In this document: positions 23,201 to 35,200 of the stretch, piece by piece
Layout of the letters: the number at the start of each line of letters is the position of its first letter
How positions within the stretch are numbered: position 1 is the stretch's first letter
DNA from: Phascolarctobacterium_A sp034086985
GTDB taxonomy: Bacteria > Bacillota > Negativicutes > Acidaminococcales > Acidaminococcaceae
Direction: 5' to 3'
DNA length: 64,000 nt
Assembly (NCBI GenBank): GCA_034086985.1
Contig: JAXDZG010000010.1
Span: 62,001 to 126,000, forward strand
The notes under the pieces: model-generated
Database searches by the model: none
Seen by the model: only the letters and a program-made list of their open reading frames with translations
What the model was told of the DNA's origin: nothing
Position numbers and translations under genes: made by a program

Positions 23201-26200
23201 ATGGAGCAATTAGTCAAAGCGGTGGCACTTTAGCTGCAACCAATACTGTGGCTAAGGCTGGCGCTGATTTGAGCTTGGCAAGTGTTACTAACAAGCTGCA
23301 AAATGTAACTGTGGATGCACAAAATGGCAACGTAACCATAGTTAATGGCAACGATGCAGCTGGCGATTTGAATGTGCAAACTGTTGGAGCAGTTGGTAAG
23401 GATTTGACGATTACTAATGTGGCTAATGGTGCAGATAATATTATTAAAGTCGATAATGATCTCAATGCTAAGGGTAGCATTCAAATTACCAACCAAGAAG
23501 CAGATATTGATGTAGCTCAAGGCACAAGCATGAGTGGTGCTAGCGTGACCTTGACTGTAACTGAGGATAATGTTTTCGTGCATGGCGGCGAAATTATTGC
23601 AGCTACTGGTGATGTTACTTTCACGGCAGGCAAGGATGTGACAGTCAACGCAGGTACAATTACAGCTGCAGAAAATGTGGCAATGCAAGCAGCTAGCAAT
23701 GTAACCATGAATAATGGTACTGTTAAGGCTACTAATGGCGATGTAAGCATTACTGCAACCGAAGGTGCTGTAACCATGAACAATGGCAGTATTGAAGCCC
23801 TCGCAGGCAATGTTGTGGCACAGGCAGCTACAAACGTAACCATGAACAACGGCAGCATCACTACGCAAAAGGTTGGTGTAATTGCAGCCCAACTGCTGGT
23901 GAACGATGGCACGATTAAGGCAACCGGTGTTGAGGCTAATAATGCCATAGCCTTGAACGGTGGCGCTGTGAATGCAGCTAATGTTGTTGCAGGTACGGCT
24001 ATGACCATTTCTGGCGCAACTGTTAACACAGGTGCTGGTGAGGGCTTGGTTAAAGCCGCAAGCATTACCATGAGCAAAGGCCAAGCGCATGGCAGTGATT
24101 TGACTGTAACTGCAAGTGGCGATTATAAGCAGAGTGGTGGCAGTATCGCTACAACTGGAGCATTGAAGCTTAATGCTGATAATGCAACCATTAATGGTGG
24201 TGAAATCAGTGCAAACGACGCAGCAATCACTGCACAAAAAGATTTCGCATTCAGTGGCGATAAACTGAATGTTAATAATGAGCTGAAGATAGATGCTAGC
24301 AATGCGACCATTAATGGTGGTGAAGTTAGCGCGAAGAGCGCAGTCGCCAATGTGGCAGACTTCACCCAAAGTGCTGGCGATTTCAAAGTTAGCGGCGCAT
24401 TGGATATAAATGCATCCAACGATGCGCTGCTCTCCAATGGCAGTATGCAGGTTGGCAGCGCAGACATTGATGCTAGCAATGGCTTCACCATGCAGAACAA
24501 TATGCAGGTGAGTGGCGATAGTATCGATATCGCAGCACAGCAGGTTGCGCTGAATGGTGGCAATATTAAGGCTCAAACGCAGAATAATAATGGCGAGCTT
24601 AAGGTTGTTGCAGGCGCTACTTATGCTCAAAATGGTACTGTCATCAATGCAGATAGCGCAGACATTAAAGCAGGTGCTGGTATTGCGTTGACAAAGGGTA
24701 GCTTGACCGCAAAAGAAGCTGCGTTGAGCATTACTGTCGGCGGCAGTATTTCTGAAGCAGCAAATGGCTTTGTTCTTGATGTGGATGCATTGAGCGCAAC
24801 TGCAATCAATGGCGACATAGCCTTGGATAGCAAGAGCAATCGTCTTGTGAATGTAAATGTTTATGCCGATGTTGGTGACATCACCATAGGCAGTGCTAAT
24901 GGTAAGGATGCGCAGGCATTGACCGTAAGCACTGGCAGTGATGTTGTGAAGGGCGCGTTGAGCATCACCAATTACAGCGATGGCAGCGGCAGCTTGAATG
25001 AGATTAAGGTGGCGGATAAGCTGCAGGCAACTGGCGCCATCAGTATCGTGAATGAGGAGTCTGATATTAATGTGGCCCAGGGCTCTGAAATCACCTCTTC
25101 TGCAAGCAATGTAACTCTTGAATCTGCAAAGAATGTGTCTATTGCTGGTGCAGTTAATGCGAGCACAGATGCAAGTATAAATGCTAGAGGTGAAATAGAT
25201 GTAGAAGGCAATGTAAACGCAGCCAATGCGATGCTGAAGGCTGACTCCAATATCACAGTCAATAATATAACTGCTTCTCAAAAAGCAAGCTTTGAGGCAG
25301 GAGAAGACTTTATCCACGAAGGTGGAGCCATCAATGCTAAGGAAGCTGTTGCATTTGCACAGCGCGATGTGCTGCTGAACAGCGGTAGCATGGTGGCTGA
25401 TGCAGCAACTTTGACTGCAACTAGTGGAGCGATTGTCGAAAAATATGGTTATGTAGTTGACACTCCTGCGCTGACAGCAGGCGCAGGTGGCGCTATCGAT
25501 TTGGGTAACAGTGCTAACCAGTTGGTAGATGTGGATGTGACTAAGGCTGGCGGCAATGTAACTATTGGCAGCGGCTATAGCAGGAGCGATGAGGCTTTGA
25601 CTGTGGCTACAGCTAATGTAGTACGAGGCAATTTGGTAATCACTAACTATGCAGGTGCAAACGATACGCAAAAGAACACTATCGTAGTAGCAGATAAGCT
25701 GCAGGCAGCTGGCGATATCACCATTACCAACCAAGAGACGGATATTAATGTAAATGAGAAAGCATTAATGAATGCGGTAAATATCAAGCTGCAAGCTGAA
25801 AAGAGCACTGTTAACGTCAATGGCGGCAAGGTAATTGGTAGCAGCACTGTGGAGGCTATGGCGAAGGATATCAATGTGGCTGGCGGTGAGCTGAAGGCTG
25901 AAACTGCAACCTTTAATGCTAGCAATAATATGGCCATTAGTGGCGGTGAAATTACAGCAACAAATGCAAAGCTTACTGCAAAGCAAAGCATTACTCAAAG
26001 TGCGGGTAGCATTGCTGCAACCAACACCAATATCACTGCTGCCAAGGCTATTTCTCAAGCAGCAGGCAGCATTGTGGCTACTAAAACTGTAGCCAAGGCA
26101 GGCACAGACCTGAGTCTGGCAAGCGTTACTAACAAGCTGCAAAATGTAACTGTGGATGCACAAAAAGGTAATGCGACTATCGTCAATGGCAACGATGTAG

Positions 26201-29200
26201 CTGGCGATTTGAATGTGCAAACTGTTGGAGCAGTTGGTCATGATTTAAGAATCACGAACGTTGATCATGGTGCTGTAAATGCTATTGTTATCGACAAGAA
26301 CTTGCAGGCAAATGGCGACATCTACATCGCTAACAACGAAACAGATATTAATCTGGATGCAAATTCCACGATTAAGTCTGAGACTGGCAATGTAAGCATT
26401 GCTTCTGTAAGTAACATCACTAGCGAAGGCGCTATTAACGCAGTCATAGGAGGTGTAATCTTTAATGCAGACGGCAACGTAAGCGTTAATAATGGCTCTA
26501 TCACCACCACGGACGTAACTGCAACTGCTACAAAATTAACTGTAAACAACGGCACCATCACTGCTAATACGGTAGCGACAAATAAGGATATGGAATTGGC
26601 CGGTGGCGCTGTCAAGGCGGCATCTGTAACTGCTGGTGATACTATGACTATTACTGGCAGCACAGTAGATACTGGTACAGGCAATGGCGCTGTAAGAGCT
26701 GGTAGCATTAAGATGAAGGCTGGTGCTGTAACTGGTGATGCGTTAACAATCACCGCAACTGGCAATTATGAGCAAAGTGGTGGCAAGGTTGAGGCAACTG
26801 ATTTGACTCTGAACGCTGTGAACACAGCTATCAGTGGCATTAGCATAATTACTACTAAAGATGCAAATATCACAAACACCAATGATTTTGTGTTCAGCGG
26901 TAAGAGCCTTACTGCCACAAATAAATTAACTGTGAATGCCAACAATGATGCAACTATTAGCGGTGGCGAGCTTAACGCTAACGTGGTTGACATAGATGCA
27001 ACTAACGCAGCGACAATTAGCAATGGACAAGTAACTGCCAACGATATTGATGTAGATGCTAAAATCGTGACTATCAGCGGTGGTAGCATACAAGTTAATG
27101 CGGTTGCTGGCCAAGCTAATACTGGCAAGACCATTGTTAAAGCTACAAAAAGCTTGTTAATTAGCGGTGGCGAACTAACTGGTAAGGAAATAATCTTCCA
27201 CGCTCAGGCCATAACCATGAATAGTGGTCGTGTGGGCGATTTCGATAGTGCAGCAAGCAACGAAAAGATTACGCTTAATGCTGATGATAAATTAATTATC
27301 AATAATGGCACGCTGCTGAACACTAATGCTGGTGACGCAATCCAATTGCAGGGTGCTGCTGTAACCGTTAACGGTGGTGAAATAGGCTCCAAGGCTGTAA
27401 GCGTCAATGCTACAAATGACATGCAATTTAATGGTGGACTTGTTCATGCTGATGAGGTTCGTCTGGGCAGCACGCAAGGAGCCATTACCCAGCAATACAA
27501 CAATGCTGTGGCCGAAAATGGCGGCTTGGTTCATGCGGGCGATTTGTACATCACTGCTAATCAAGCTCCTAGTGATAGTTTGACTGTGGATTTGGGTAGC
27601 AAATTCAACCATTTGAGCAATATCTATATTACCGATGGTACTCAGGGCAATATTGCTATCAGCAGTGGCAACGATGCAGCTGGTAATCTGAGTGTGAGCG
27701 TTCATGCTACTGAAGGAGCAGGCCAGCTCAATGGTAGCTTGACTGTACATAATTATGCAAACGGCGGCGTGAATAGGCTCGTCGTAAACGATAATCTGAA
27801 GGCAAGCGGCTCCATCACTCTTATCAATGATGAAGCGAATATCGAGATTGGTGCTAACGGAGCCACAGCTAATTTGGAAGCAGCAAATATTACACTGGAT
27901 TCCAAGTATGATGTAATTCATGTAGCTGGTACCATTAAGGCCACGGAAAAAGCATCTCTGGAAGCAGATGGCAATATCCTGCTTAAGGGCGGTAGCCTGA
28001 GTGCGCAGAACGCTGATTTCATAGCGCTTGGCTACGTGGATGAAACCTATGACAACAGTGTTGCTAATGCCAATGGCTATGCCCTCAGTGTCAGCGATAC
28101 TCTGCAAGTGCTGACATCAGGTACCAATACTGCGGATGGCAGCAATTATGGTATCGATTTGGGCAGCAAGTTCAATAAGCTGCATAGGGTTGAACTGTCC
28201 ACTGATACTGGCAATGTCATTGTGGGCAACAGCAATACCGGCGACGTAACACTGGATGTTATCATCGATGAGACAAGCAATGCTTTAAGTGGTAACATTG
28301 ATATTCATAACTATAATAATCTTGCTGCTGGCGAAAAGGGTAATGATATTACTGTCAGCGGTTTGCTCAAGGCCAATGGCACAATCAATATCATCAATGA
28401 TGAAAGCAATATCCATGTGCTGGAGGCTTCTGGCGCAGAAATCAATGGCAGCAAGGTTACCCTACATGCGGCAGGCAGCATCGATAATGATAATAATATT
28501 ACCTCTGGCAGGTCTGTGGATTTGCAGGCTAGCAAGAGCATTATGAATGGTGGCAATATTACTGCTGCAACAAATGTAGTCATGTTCACGGAAACTGGCT
28601 CCATTCTGAATACTGGTAATATCGATGCTAAAGGTGCAGTAACAGCAACCTCTGGCTCCAGCATTCTTAATTTGAGTGGCGAGATTAAAGCTGCCAGCGA
28701 TGTTCGTCTAAATGCAAAGGATACCTTGTGGAATTTGGCTAAGGTAACCTCTACTAATGGCAATGCTATTCTTGAGGCCGACAATAGAGTAGCCAATACA
28801 ACTGAATATGGCGATTACGTGGGCAAGGGTATTGTGAAGGCAGCTGGCAATGTAACCATCTCTACCAACAATAATGCTAGCACTGCAGCCACTCTCGGTG
28901 TTTATAACGATGCCGACATCGAAGCAGGTAAAGATGTTACCATCAATTCCAATAAGGATTTGGAGAATAAAGGCAATATTACAGCGGCCAATACTATAAC
29001 CATGACTGCCCAAAATAATATTAGCCAAAGTGGTGGCGATGTTGTGGGCAAGAATATCATTATCAATGCGGTAAATAATGTGGAGCAAAGCAATGGTAAG
29101 CTTGAGGCAACTGGCACTGCTGCCGATGACGCTATTACTGTAACCGCAGGTAACGATATTACCTTGACCGATGGCAGCATGGTTGCTAAGGTTGCTAGCA

Positions 29201-32200
29201 TGACCGCAACTGCTGGCACCATGCAACAGGTTACCAATGCGGATTTGACTGGTCATGCTGTAGAGGTACAAAGCCTGACTGTAAAGGCTGGTAAGGGTGT
29301 ATCCTTGGGCAGCAAGGAAAACAAGCTGGAACAGGTATACCTGGATGTAGCCGGTGGCCAAGATGTGGGCGGTATCTTGATTGGCAATGGCAACACAGGT
29401 GATACTGATCTGCGCATTGCTATTAAGACGGGCGCAGTTTTAGCTGACGATATCACAATTCATAACTATAATAATTTGGCTGTTGGCGAGCATGGTAATG
29501 ACATTGTTGTAGATGGTACCTTGCAAACTAGTGGTAACATAACTCTTATCAATGACGAGAGCGATATTGAGGTAACTGGCACTAATGCTGTACTGGGTAA
29601 GGATGTAAGCTTTGACGCTGCTGGCAGCATTTACAATGAGCATAGTATCGTTGCAGAAAATACTTCTACTTTGAAGGCAGCTAAGAACATTCTCAATGTT
29701 GGTGGCGAAATCAGAGCTGCTGAAAAGGTAACTATGAACGCAGGCGAGCTGTTGTGGAACTTAGCTAGCATTACATCCACCAATAAAGAAGTGGAGCTTA
29801 TCGCAGGGCAGGCTGTACTCAATACTACCTCTGCCAGCGCTGAAAAGCCTGAGGGCGCACCTGCAAACGCTGCTGGCGTAATCAAGGCAGAAAATGGCAA
29901 CGTAGCTATCAGCGCAACCAAGCTTTTGGCCGATGATGTTTTAGGCGGTGTCTATAATAATGCGACCATCATAGCTGATGGCATTGTAACTATCAATTCC
30001 AATGATGATGTTTATAATACTGGCAGCATTACAGCTACTGCTAGCGATAGCATTGTAGACATTTCTGCTGATAATAATCTTTCCAACAAGGGTAATATCA
30101 CAGCCCATCAGATCAGAGCCGGAGCGGGCAAGGAATTGCAGCAAGCAGATGGCAATATAGTTGCTGTGGTTGGCAACGTTAAAGATAAAGATGGCAATAT
30201 TGTTGTTGAAGAAGGTGTGGTTAGGCTGCTAGCTGGCACAAATGTGAAGATTGACAATGGCAACGTGATTGCCAACGGCGGCACAATCGTTGTAGAAGCG
30301 CTTCACAATAATGTTTATATTAATAACGGTAGCATAATTGCCAACAACGGTACAATCAATGTGCTGGCTCGCCAAAATATCGAGCATAACAATGGCTTCT
30401 TGGGCACCGAAACTGGCGTAGTAAATCTCACGGCAGAACAGAGCATTATTCTGACCGATGGTGAATTAACTGCCAAGGAAGCAAGCATCACCGCAATTAA
30501 CGGCCATATTAAGCAAAACTATGATAATAGCTTGAAAGCTAAAAATGGTTACGATATTAAGATTATCGATGATTTGACTTTGAAGGCTGGCAATAGCGGT
30601 GCTGCTGCAGTGGAAACTGCCATCGATTTGGGCAGCAAATTCAACGAGCTAAAGAATGTAGTATTGCAAGCGACCAACGGCGATATTGTTGTGGGTAGCG
30701 GACGGATCGCTGAGGGTACCTTGTCCATTACTGTTGCCAACGAGCAAATTGTCAATGGCAATATCCTCTTCCACAATTATGATAATGGCAAGGAGAATGA
30801 TATTAATCTCAATGGCATGCTGAAGGCTACTGGCAATGTAACCGTCATCAACGACGAAGCCGATATCTTGGTTGATACTAACGGCACCGTCGAAGGCAAT
30901 AATGTGACCTTAACTGCTGAAAAGAATATCATCAACAATAATGATATTAAAGCAACTGGGCAGGCTGCTTTGTTAGCTAGGAAGGGCTATATTGAAAATA
31001 ATGACACTATTCAGGCTGAGTTGAATGTGGATATGGATGCTACTGAGGGTGATGTTTACAACTACGCAGGCATCACTTCTGTAAGCTCTAGTGTTGATAT
31101 TCTCGCAGGTGGGGATATTGTGAATGTTGGCGACACCGAGAGTGATGCCATCAGTGCTAAGGGTGCAGTAGTTTTGGCTGCTGGCGATATGCTTCTCAAT
31201 ACAGCTAAGATTACTTCTAGCGATAGTAATGTGAATATTAAAGCTGGTAATGCAGTTTATAATATTGTGGATGGCGATCAGCACGAGCCTGCCAATAGCA
31301 ATAGTAATCAAAACGGCTCTATCAATGCAGGTGGTAACGTAATAATTGAAACCACTAATTCTGCTGCTGAGAACCTTTTCCGTGGCGTTTACAACAGTGC
31401 TGACATTGTAGCAGATGGCAGTGTTTTGATGACGTCTAAAGATGATTTAACCAATAAGGGCAAGGTGGATGCCCAAGGTCAAGTTATACTGCTAGCTAAT
31501 GATGAGCTGGATAATAGCGGCACGATTAAGGCTGAGGGCTTGGTTGATATTGATTCTAAGCGTAATATTAATAATACTGGTGCTATTGAGTCCAACTGGT
31601 TTGTGGATATGGATGCCCTGGGCAACATCACCAACACCCAAAGCATTTATTCCAGTGGTCATGTAAATATTGATGCGGTTGGTAGCTTGCATAATAGTGG
31701 TAGCATTACTGCAGTGGACGAGGTTGAGTTGAAGGCACAACAGGATCTTGAGAATACGAGAAATATCATTTCCCAAAAAGATCATGTCTTGATTGATGCT
31801 AAGGGTAACCTAAATAACAGCGGTGATATTAAAGCATATGATTTTGTGGATTTGGATTCCTGGTTATTGCTGAGCAATACAGGCAATATTATTTCTGAAA
31901 ACAGTGGTGTAACCCTGCAAGCAACCGTGGGCGTAAATAATGGTACGGCTATTCACAACGAAGGTAATGTAACTGCTAAGGATCAAATACTGCTCACCTC
32001 TTATAAGGGTGATGTTACTAACTACGGTAGCATGACTTCTACTAACGGCAGCGTTTCCTTGACTGCTGCTGGTGTTTACGAAACCGAGGATAATAATAAC
32101 TTTACTATAGTCAATAACATCACTAACACCGGCAGCATCACAGCTGCTCAAGAAGTGCTGCTGCGTACTGTAAACGGCAGCATTGACAACCAAAACCAAA

Positions 32201-35200
32201 TCACTTCTCAAAACAGCACCGTGACCATCAAGGCTGAGAAGCACAGCACATACACCGGCAATGAAGCTGTGGGCAATATCAGAAATGGCGTGGGTGCTAA
32301 CTATGACACTAAGGCGGATATAACTGCTAAGCAAGGTATTACCTTGCAAGCAGCGGGCAATATCTTCAATATCGGTGATTATTTGGTAACCGATTCTGGC
32401 GATATTTACGTTGATGCAGGCGTGGAAATTGCCAATGTGGGCAATTATACTGTTGCGCAAAATGGCAATATTGCTGTAACGGTTGGCAATGTGGTGCGCA
32501 ACAACGGCAACTACACCATCAACGGTAATGGCGATATTGTGGTCGTAGCAACTGGTAAGGCTAATGCTGAGGGTGTAACCACCGGCGGCGACATCATGAA
32601 CTATGGCAATTACCATACCAATAATGGTAACATTACCATGACCTCCCACGAGGATGTACTGAACTACGGTGTAATGGAGGCCGTGACCGGCAACATCAGC
32701 ATCGTTTCTCAGGACGGCGTAATCTTCAATAAGGGCGGCGCAGATTTGCTCAGCGGCAATGGCAATGTTAGCTTAAAGGCTGCCAGCACCAACGGCTATT
32801 ACTATTACTTTGATAACTATGGCATTCTGCATGAGCTCAATGATACTAGCGCCTTGAGTTTGAACCAAGATGGCGAATATGTCGTTAGAATTGACGGCGT
32901 AGAGCATACTGTTCTCAAGAACGGCTCCGTCTTCAATGCAGGCGATATCATGGCTCTGGGCGGCACCATTACCTTGGAGGCTGTTCAAGGCAATCTGACC
33001 AACTACGATGATTTCAATTCCCTGTCTACGGATAATCCTAATAGCTTTGCTAATATCTACAAGGGCAAGGCTATCGCAACTGGCAATATTGATTTCAAAG
33101 CAGTAAATGGTCATTTGTACAACGAGAAGGATCTGGAATCCGGCGAGAATATCAGCCTCACTGCGGCTGAGGGCTTGACCAATTTTGCGTACAATGTTTA
33201 TGCTGGTAAGAACATTACCTTGACCGCAACCCGGGGTGATGTAGTGAACACGGCAGTGCTGGAGTCCGTCTATGGCGATGTAACCTTAAAGGCTGAACAT
33301 GGTAATGTGGTCAATGGCATAGAAAATCAGCCTGCTTCTGGCGATATCATTACCTTGGGTGGCACCGTTAAGCTTGAAGCCTATGGCAAGGATAGCACTG
33401 GCAAGGGCTATAACGTAACCAACTACGGCGATATTATCGCTATTGGCAAGATGAATAACGATGCTGAGGGCAGTGGCAGCATTGTGCTCCAATCCGTAAA
33501 TGGCGACGTTTATAACTACGATGATTTCAACACGCTGAATAATACTGCGGCAATCAATTATAACTATCAAGCATCTAAGCATATCAGTATCGTAACCACC
33601 GATGCAAGCTACAATATTGCCACCAGCAACATCGATATCCTTGCGGAAAAGGGTAAGATTGTTAATACCAAGGATTATTTGGTAGCGCTGGGCAATGTAA
33701 CATTAAAGGCTCAAGAGGGCATTGGCAGTTACGGTCAAATGATTATGGCTGGCGGCGACATCACGCTGAGTGATACGGATGGCAATCTGGTGAACAGGGC
33801 GCAGCTAGTTTCTGTAGACGGCAATATTACTCTGAATGCAGATAAGGGCACTGTTGTGAACATGCTGGATGGCGATGTTGTGGCCCTCAACGGCAATGTA
33901 ACCCTGCATGCAGGTGCCGACTACGATGACCAAGTGAAGTATGTAGGCATTAATGGCAATACTGTGGTGGAAGGCACTGTGGCCAATATTCCTGAGGGCA
34001 GCATCATCGTGACTAAGAAATACTACGTCCTCAATGGTCAAGAAACAGAAATGGTTAATGATGCGACCGTGCCGCAAAATGCAACTGTGAAGACTATCAT
34101 TGGCTATCTTGATGAGGCTAATAACGATACCTTTGTAGCGGTAGAAACTATCAATTATGATGTTGAAGCATACCGCACCGGTGACGTTGTAAACCGTGGT
34201 GATTTGGTAGCCTTGAATGCCGATAATGTGGAGGGCAAGGGCTCCATCAACTTGACTTCTGCTAAAGGCAATGCTACCAACTATGATAACTTCAAGCTGG
34301 TAAATGGTGCAGAGCAGTTTGAGTATCTGGGCAAGAGTGGCTATGCAGTAGGCAGCAACACTGCGAAATTTAACGAGGGCACTAAGTATTACTACGATAA
34401 AGGTATGGTTTTGAGCGACGCTGATTTGGCTATGAGGGCTGAAAAAGGCTACCTCTACAATACTATGAATATGCATAGTGAAAAGAGCTTAACCTTAATC
34501 AGTGGTAAGAATATGACCGTAGGTACGAACTTCGCAGCTATCGACGCAGTGGGCGATGTAACGCTGCAATCCGTAAATGGCACCTTGAAAGTTAAGGACG
34601 GCAGCTCCGTAACATCTACCGCTGGCTCCATCAGCATGGACGGCAATAAGGGCGTGATTAATTCCAATAGTGCAGCCATTACCGCAGCTGAAGATGTTAC
34701 CATGACCTCCGCAGCAGGAGCAATTCAAAACGATAGCACCGTAACCGCTATCAAAGGCTCTGTAGAGATGAATGGCCAGAACGGTATTACTAATAATACT
34801 GGCGCGGCCATTACAGCTGGTCAGAGCGTGGTTATGGCTTCTGATGCTGGCAAGATTACCAATGCTAGCAGCGTAACTGCACAAAAGGGCAGCATCGTGC
34901 TGGATAGCCAAGGCAGCGCAGCAGCCAATGGCGGCATCATCAGCAACTACAGTGGCTCCGTACTGAGCGCATTGAATGGTTCCATTAGCGCAGTTGTGAA
35001 GTACGGTGAAATCAATATTAGCGAGCTTATTGCGAAGGACACGGCTGCTGCAGGCACCTTTGAGGGCCATGTAACCCTTGGCACTATCAAGGGCGACGAT
35101 GTTGTGCTCTACACCGAAAGCGCTGACACCGACATCATCGTGAATAACATCACCGTGGGCGACCATCTGCTGCTCCAAGGTAACTCCTTCAAGCATACGG

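Larger units (their letters stand above)
20413..30873 (+). repeat. Twelve copies of an approximately 85-residue beta-helix module in exoprotein 1
   Basis: Each copy follows L-(D/G/A)-S/G-x-x-N-x-L-x-x-(V/I), then an I-G-x-G-N or V-N-G-N core, then N-Y-x-x-G (or a variant), and ends in N-(Q/D)-E-x-x-I-x-(V/I). Copies run 20413-20676, 21028-21282, 21829-22074, 22420-22668, 23275-23514, 24823-25084, 25501-25752, 26116-26355, 27592-27849, 28159-28419, 29305-29574 and 30628-30873. They are separated by variable numbers of 20-25-residue coils rich in GGSI/NGGT turns. Confidence 0.85.

Noticed and set aside
23701..23880. Regularly spaced direct repeats (66-69 nt) that could suggest a CRISPR array or minisatellite.
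   Set aside because: They are in frame, degenerate at wobble positions and encode beta-helix coils; no palindromic repeat with unique spacers is present.
23230..25734. An 834-residue open frame on the minus strand, and many other long antisense frames under the exoprotein genes.
   Set aside because: They lack ribosome-binding sites and have Cys/His/Ser/Ile-rich, non-protein-like composition. They arise because the repetitive GGC/AAT/GCA codon use of the sense strand rarely gives stop codons in antisense.
20400..31500. The idea that the giant frame is an assembly artefact of collapsed or duplicated reads.
   Set aside because: No stop or frameshift occurs over 30.9 kb and repeat copies differ individually, which argues for a real sequence; exact copy number still depends on long-read confirmation.
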